Positions 6,083-6,624 of a DNA stretch of 6,624 bases are shown in pieces. The notes beneath the pieces are model-generated. The model ran no database searches. It saw only the letters and a program-made list of their open reading frames with translations, and was not told where the DNA came from. Origin of the DNA: an uncultured Oscillospiraceae bacterium. Lineage in GTDB: Bacteria > Bacillota > Clostridia > Oscillospirales > Ruminococcaceae. The stretch spans positions 1 to 6,624 of the forward strand of contig USOZ01000103.1 of the NCBI GenBank assembly GCA_900556525.1, in the 5' to 3' direction. Position 1 is the stretch's first letter; each line of letters opens with the position of its first letter. The position numbers were made by a program, and so were the translations under genes.

Positions 6083-6624
6083 ATGAACAAAATCGCAATA
6101 ACGACAGACACAAACTCGGGAATAACCCGCGAAGAGGCGGAAAAACTCGGCATTTTTCTGCTCCCTATGCCGTTTCTCGTAAACGGAATAGAGTATTTTG
6201 AAGAAAAAACCTGTACATACGAGCGCTTTTTTGAAATGCTTGCGGCAGGCGGCGATGTTTCGACTTCGCAGCCCTCGCCCGGTTCGCTTACGGCTTTCTG
6301 GGACGAAATTCTAATGGACTACGACTATATCATTCACATTCCGATGTCGTCGAGCCTGAGCGGAAGCGTTTCGACCGCGAAAGCGATCTCCGCCGCGTAC
6401 AACGGCAAGGTTTTTGTTGTTGACAATAAGCGAATTTCGATCTCACAGCGCCAATCGGTTCTCGACGCGCTCTATCTTGTTCAGATGAGCTGGAAGCCCG
6501 CCGAAATTGTCGGCAAGCTTGAAGAATGTGCGTACAACGCGAGCATTTACCTCGCCGTAAACACGCTTGAACTATTGAAAAAAAGCGGACGTGTAACGGC
6601 TGCGGGAGCGGCTATAGCCACGGT
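6083..6624 (+). CDS. DegV-family fatty-acid-binding protein (FakB-like), truncated by window end
   Basis: DegV/FakB proteins bind a fatty acid and, in Firmicutes, present it to the kinase FakA for phosphorylation and entry into phospholipid synthesis. About 180 of a usual 280 or so residues are present; the end lies beyond the window. Visible motifs are TTDTNSGI (7-14, the family's TDSxxxL/I region), STSQPSPGS (60-68, lipid carboxylate pocket), IPMSSSLSGS (86-95) and VVDNKRISISQ (112-122). LELLKKSGRVTAAGAAIA (162-179) matches the family's L-K-GGR segment. Start ATG 6083 has AAAAGGA seven bases upstream. No fakA-like kinase is in the window. The family call is firm; the bound lipid is unknown. 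Confidence 0.92.
   Translation, partial: MNKIAITTDTNSGITREEAEKLGIFLLPMPFLVNGIEYFEEKTCTYERFFEMLAAGGDVSTSQPSPGSLTAFWDEILMDYDYIIHIPMSSSLSGSVSTAKAISAAYNGKVFVVDNKRISISQRQSVLDALYLVQMSWKPAEIVGKLEECAYNASIYLAVNTLELLKKSGRVTAAGAAIAT

Overview
The window looks like chromosomal sequence from a Gram-positive anaerobe of the class Clostridia, perhaps Oscillospiraceae/Ruminococcaceae. The reasons are strong AGGA/GGAGG-type ribosome sites, sigma-A style promoters, a short Bacillus-type ManA, a ROK glucokinase with the CxCGxxGCxE zinc motif, a DegV/FakB-type protein and moderate GC content. This placement is an inference from protein style, not a database match. No phage, transposase, tRNA, rRNA or CRISPR array is visible.

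Layout. About 1-5142 is one minus-strand run of closely packed genes, read from right to left: manA (mannose-6-phosphate isomerase), a ROK-family sugar kinase (probable glucokinase), ilvD (dihydroxy-acid dehydratase, broken), radC (JAMM-domain protein) and uvrB (cut by the window start). The gaps are 33, 23 and about 49 nt, and radC overlaps uvrB by 8 nt. A candidate promoter lies only in front of manA, so all five genes may share one transcript. At 5143-5364 a divergent intergenic region carries back-to-back extended -10 promoters, one for manA and one for a plus-strand maltose/galactoside-type O-acetyltransferase (5365-5994). A perfect-consensus promoter (TTGACA-17-TATAAT) then drives a DegV-family fatty-acid-binding protein (6083 to the window end).

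Function. manA and the ROK kinase fit together as hexose activation and interconversion, and the acetyltransferase acts on sugars. radC and uvrB are DNA-maintenance genes that share the tail of the same unit. ilvD belongs to branched-chain amino-acid synthesis and has no ilv partner here.

Main discovery. ilvD is structurally scrambled. Its N-terminal third and its C-terminal half lie on the minus strand. Between them, about 110 bp (roughly 2636-2749) encode the iron-sulfur [12 protein letters not shown] segment on the opposite, plus strand. About 90 codons that normally flank that segment on both sides are absent. This is an inversion combined with deletions: either a recent gene-killing rearrangement or an assembly/amplification chimera. 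A second point is that radC has no ATG, GTG or TTG at its conserved N-terminus. The best-placed initiation codon is AUU, six bases after a strong GGAGGAG site.
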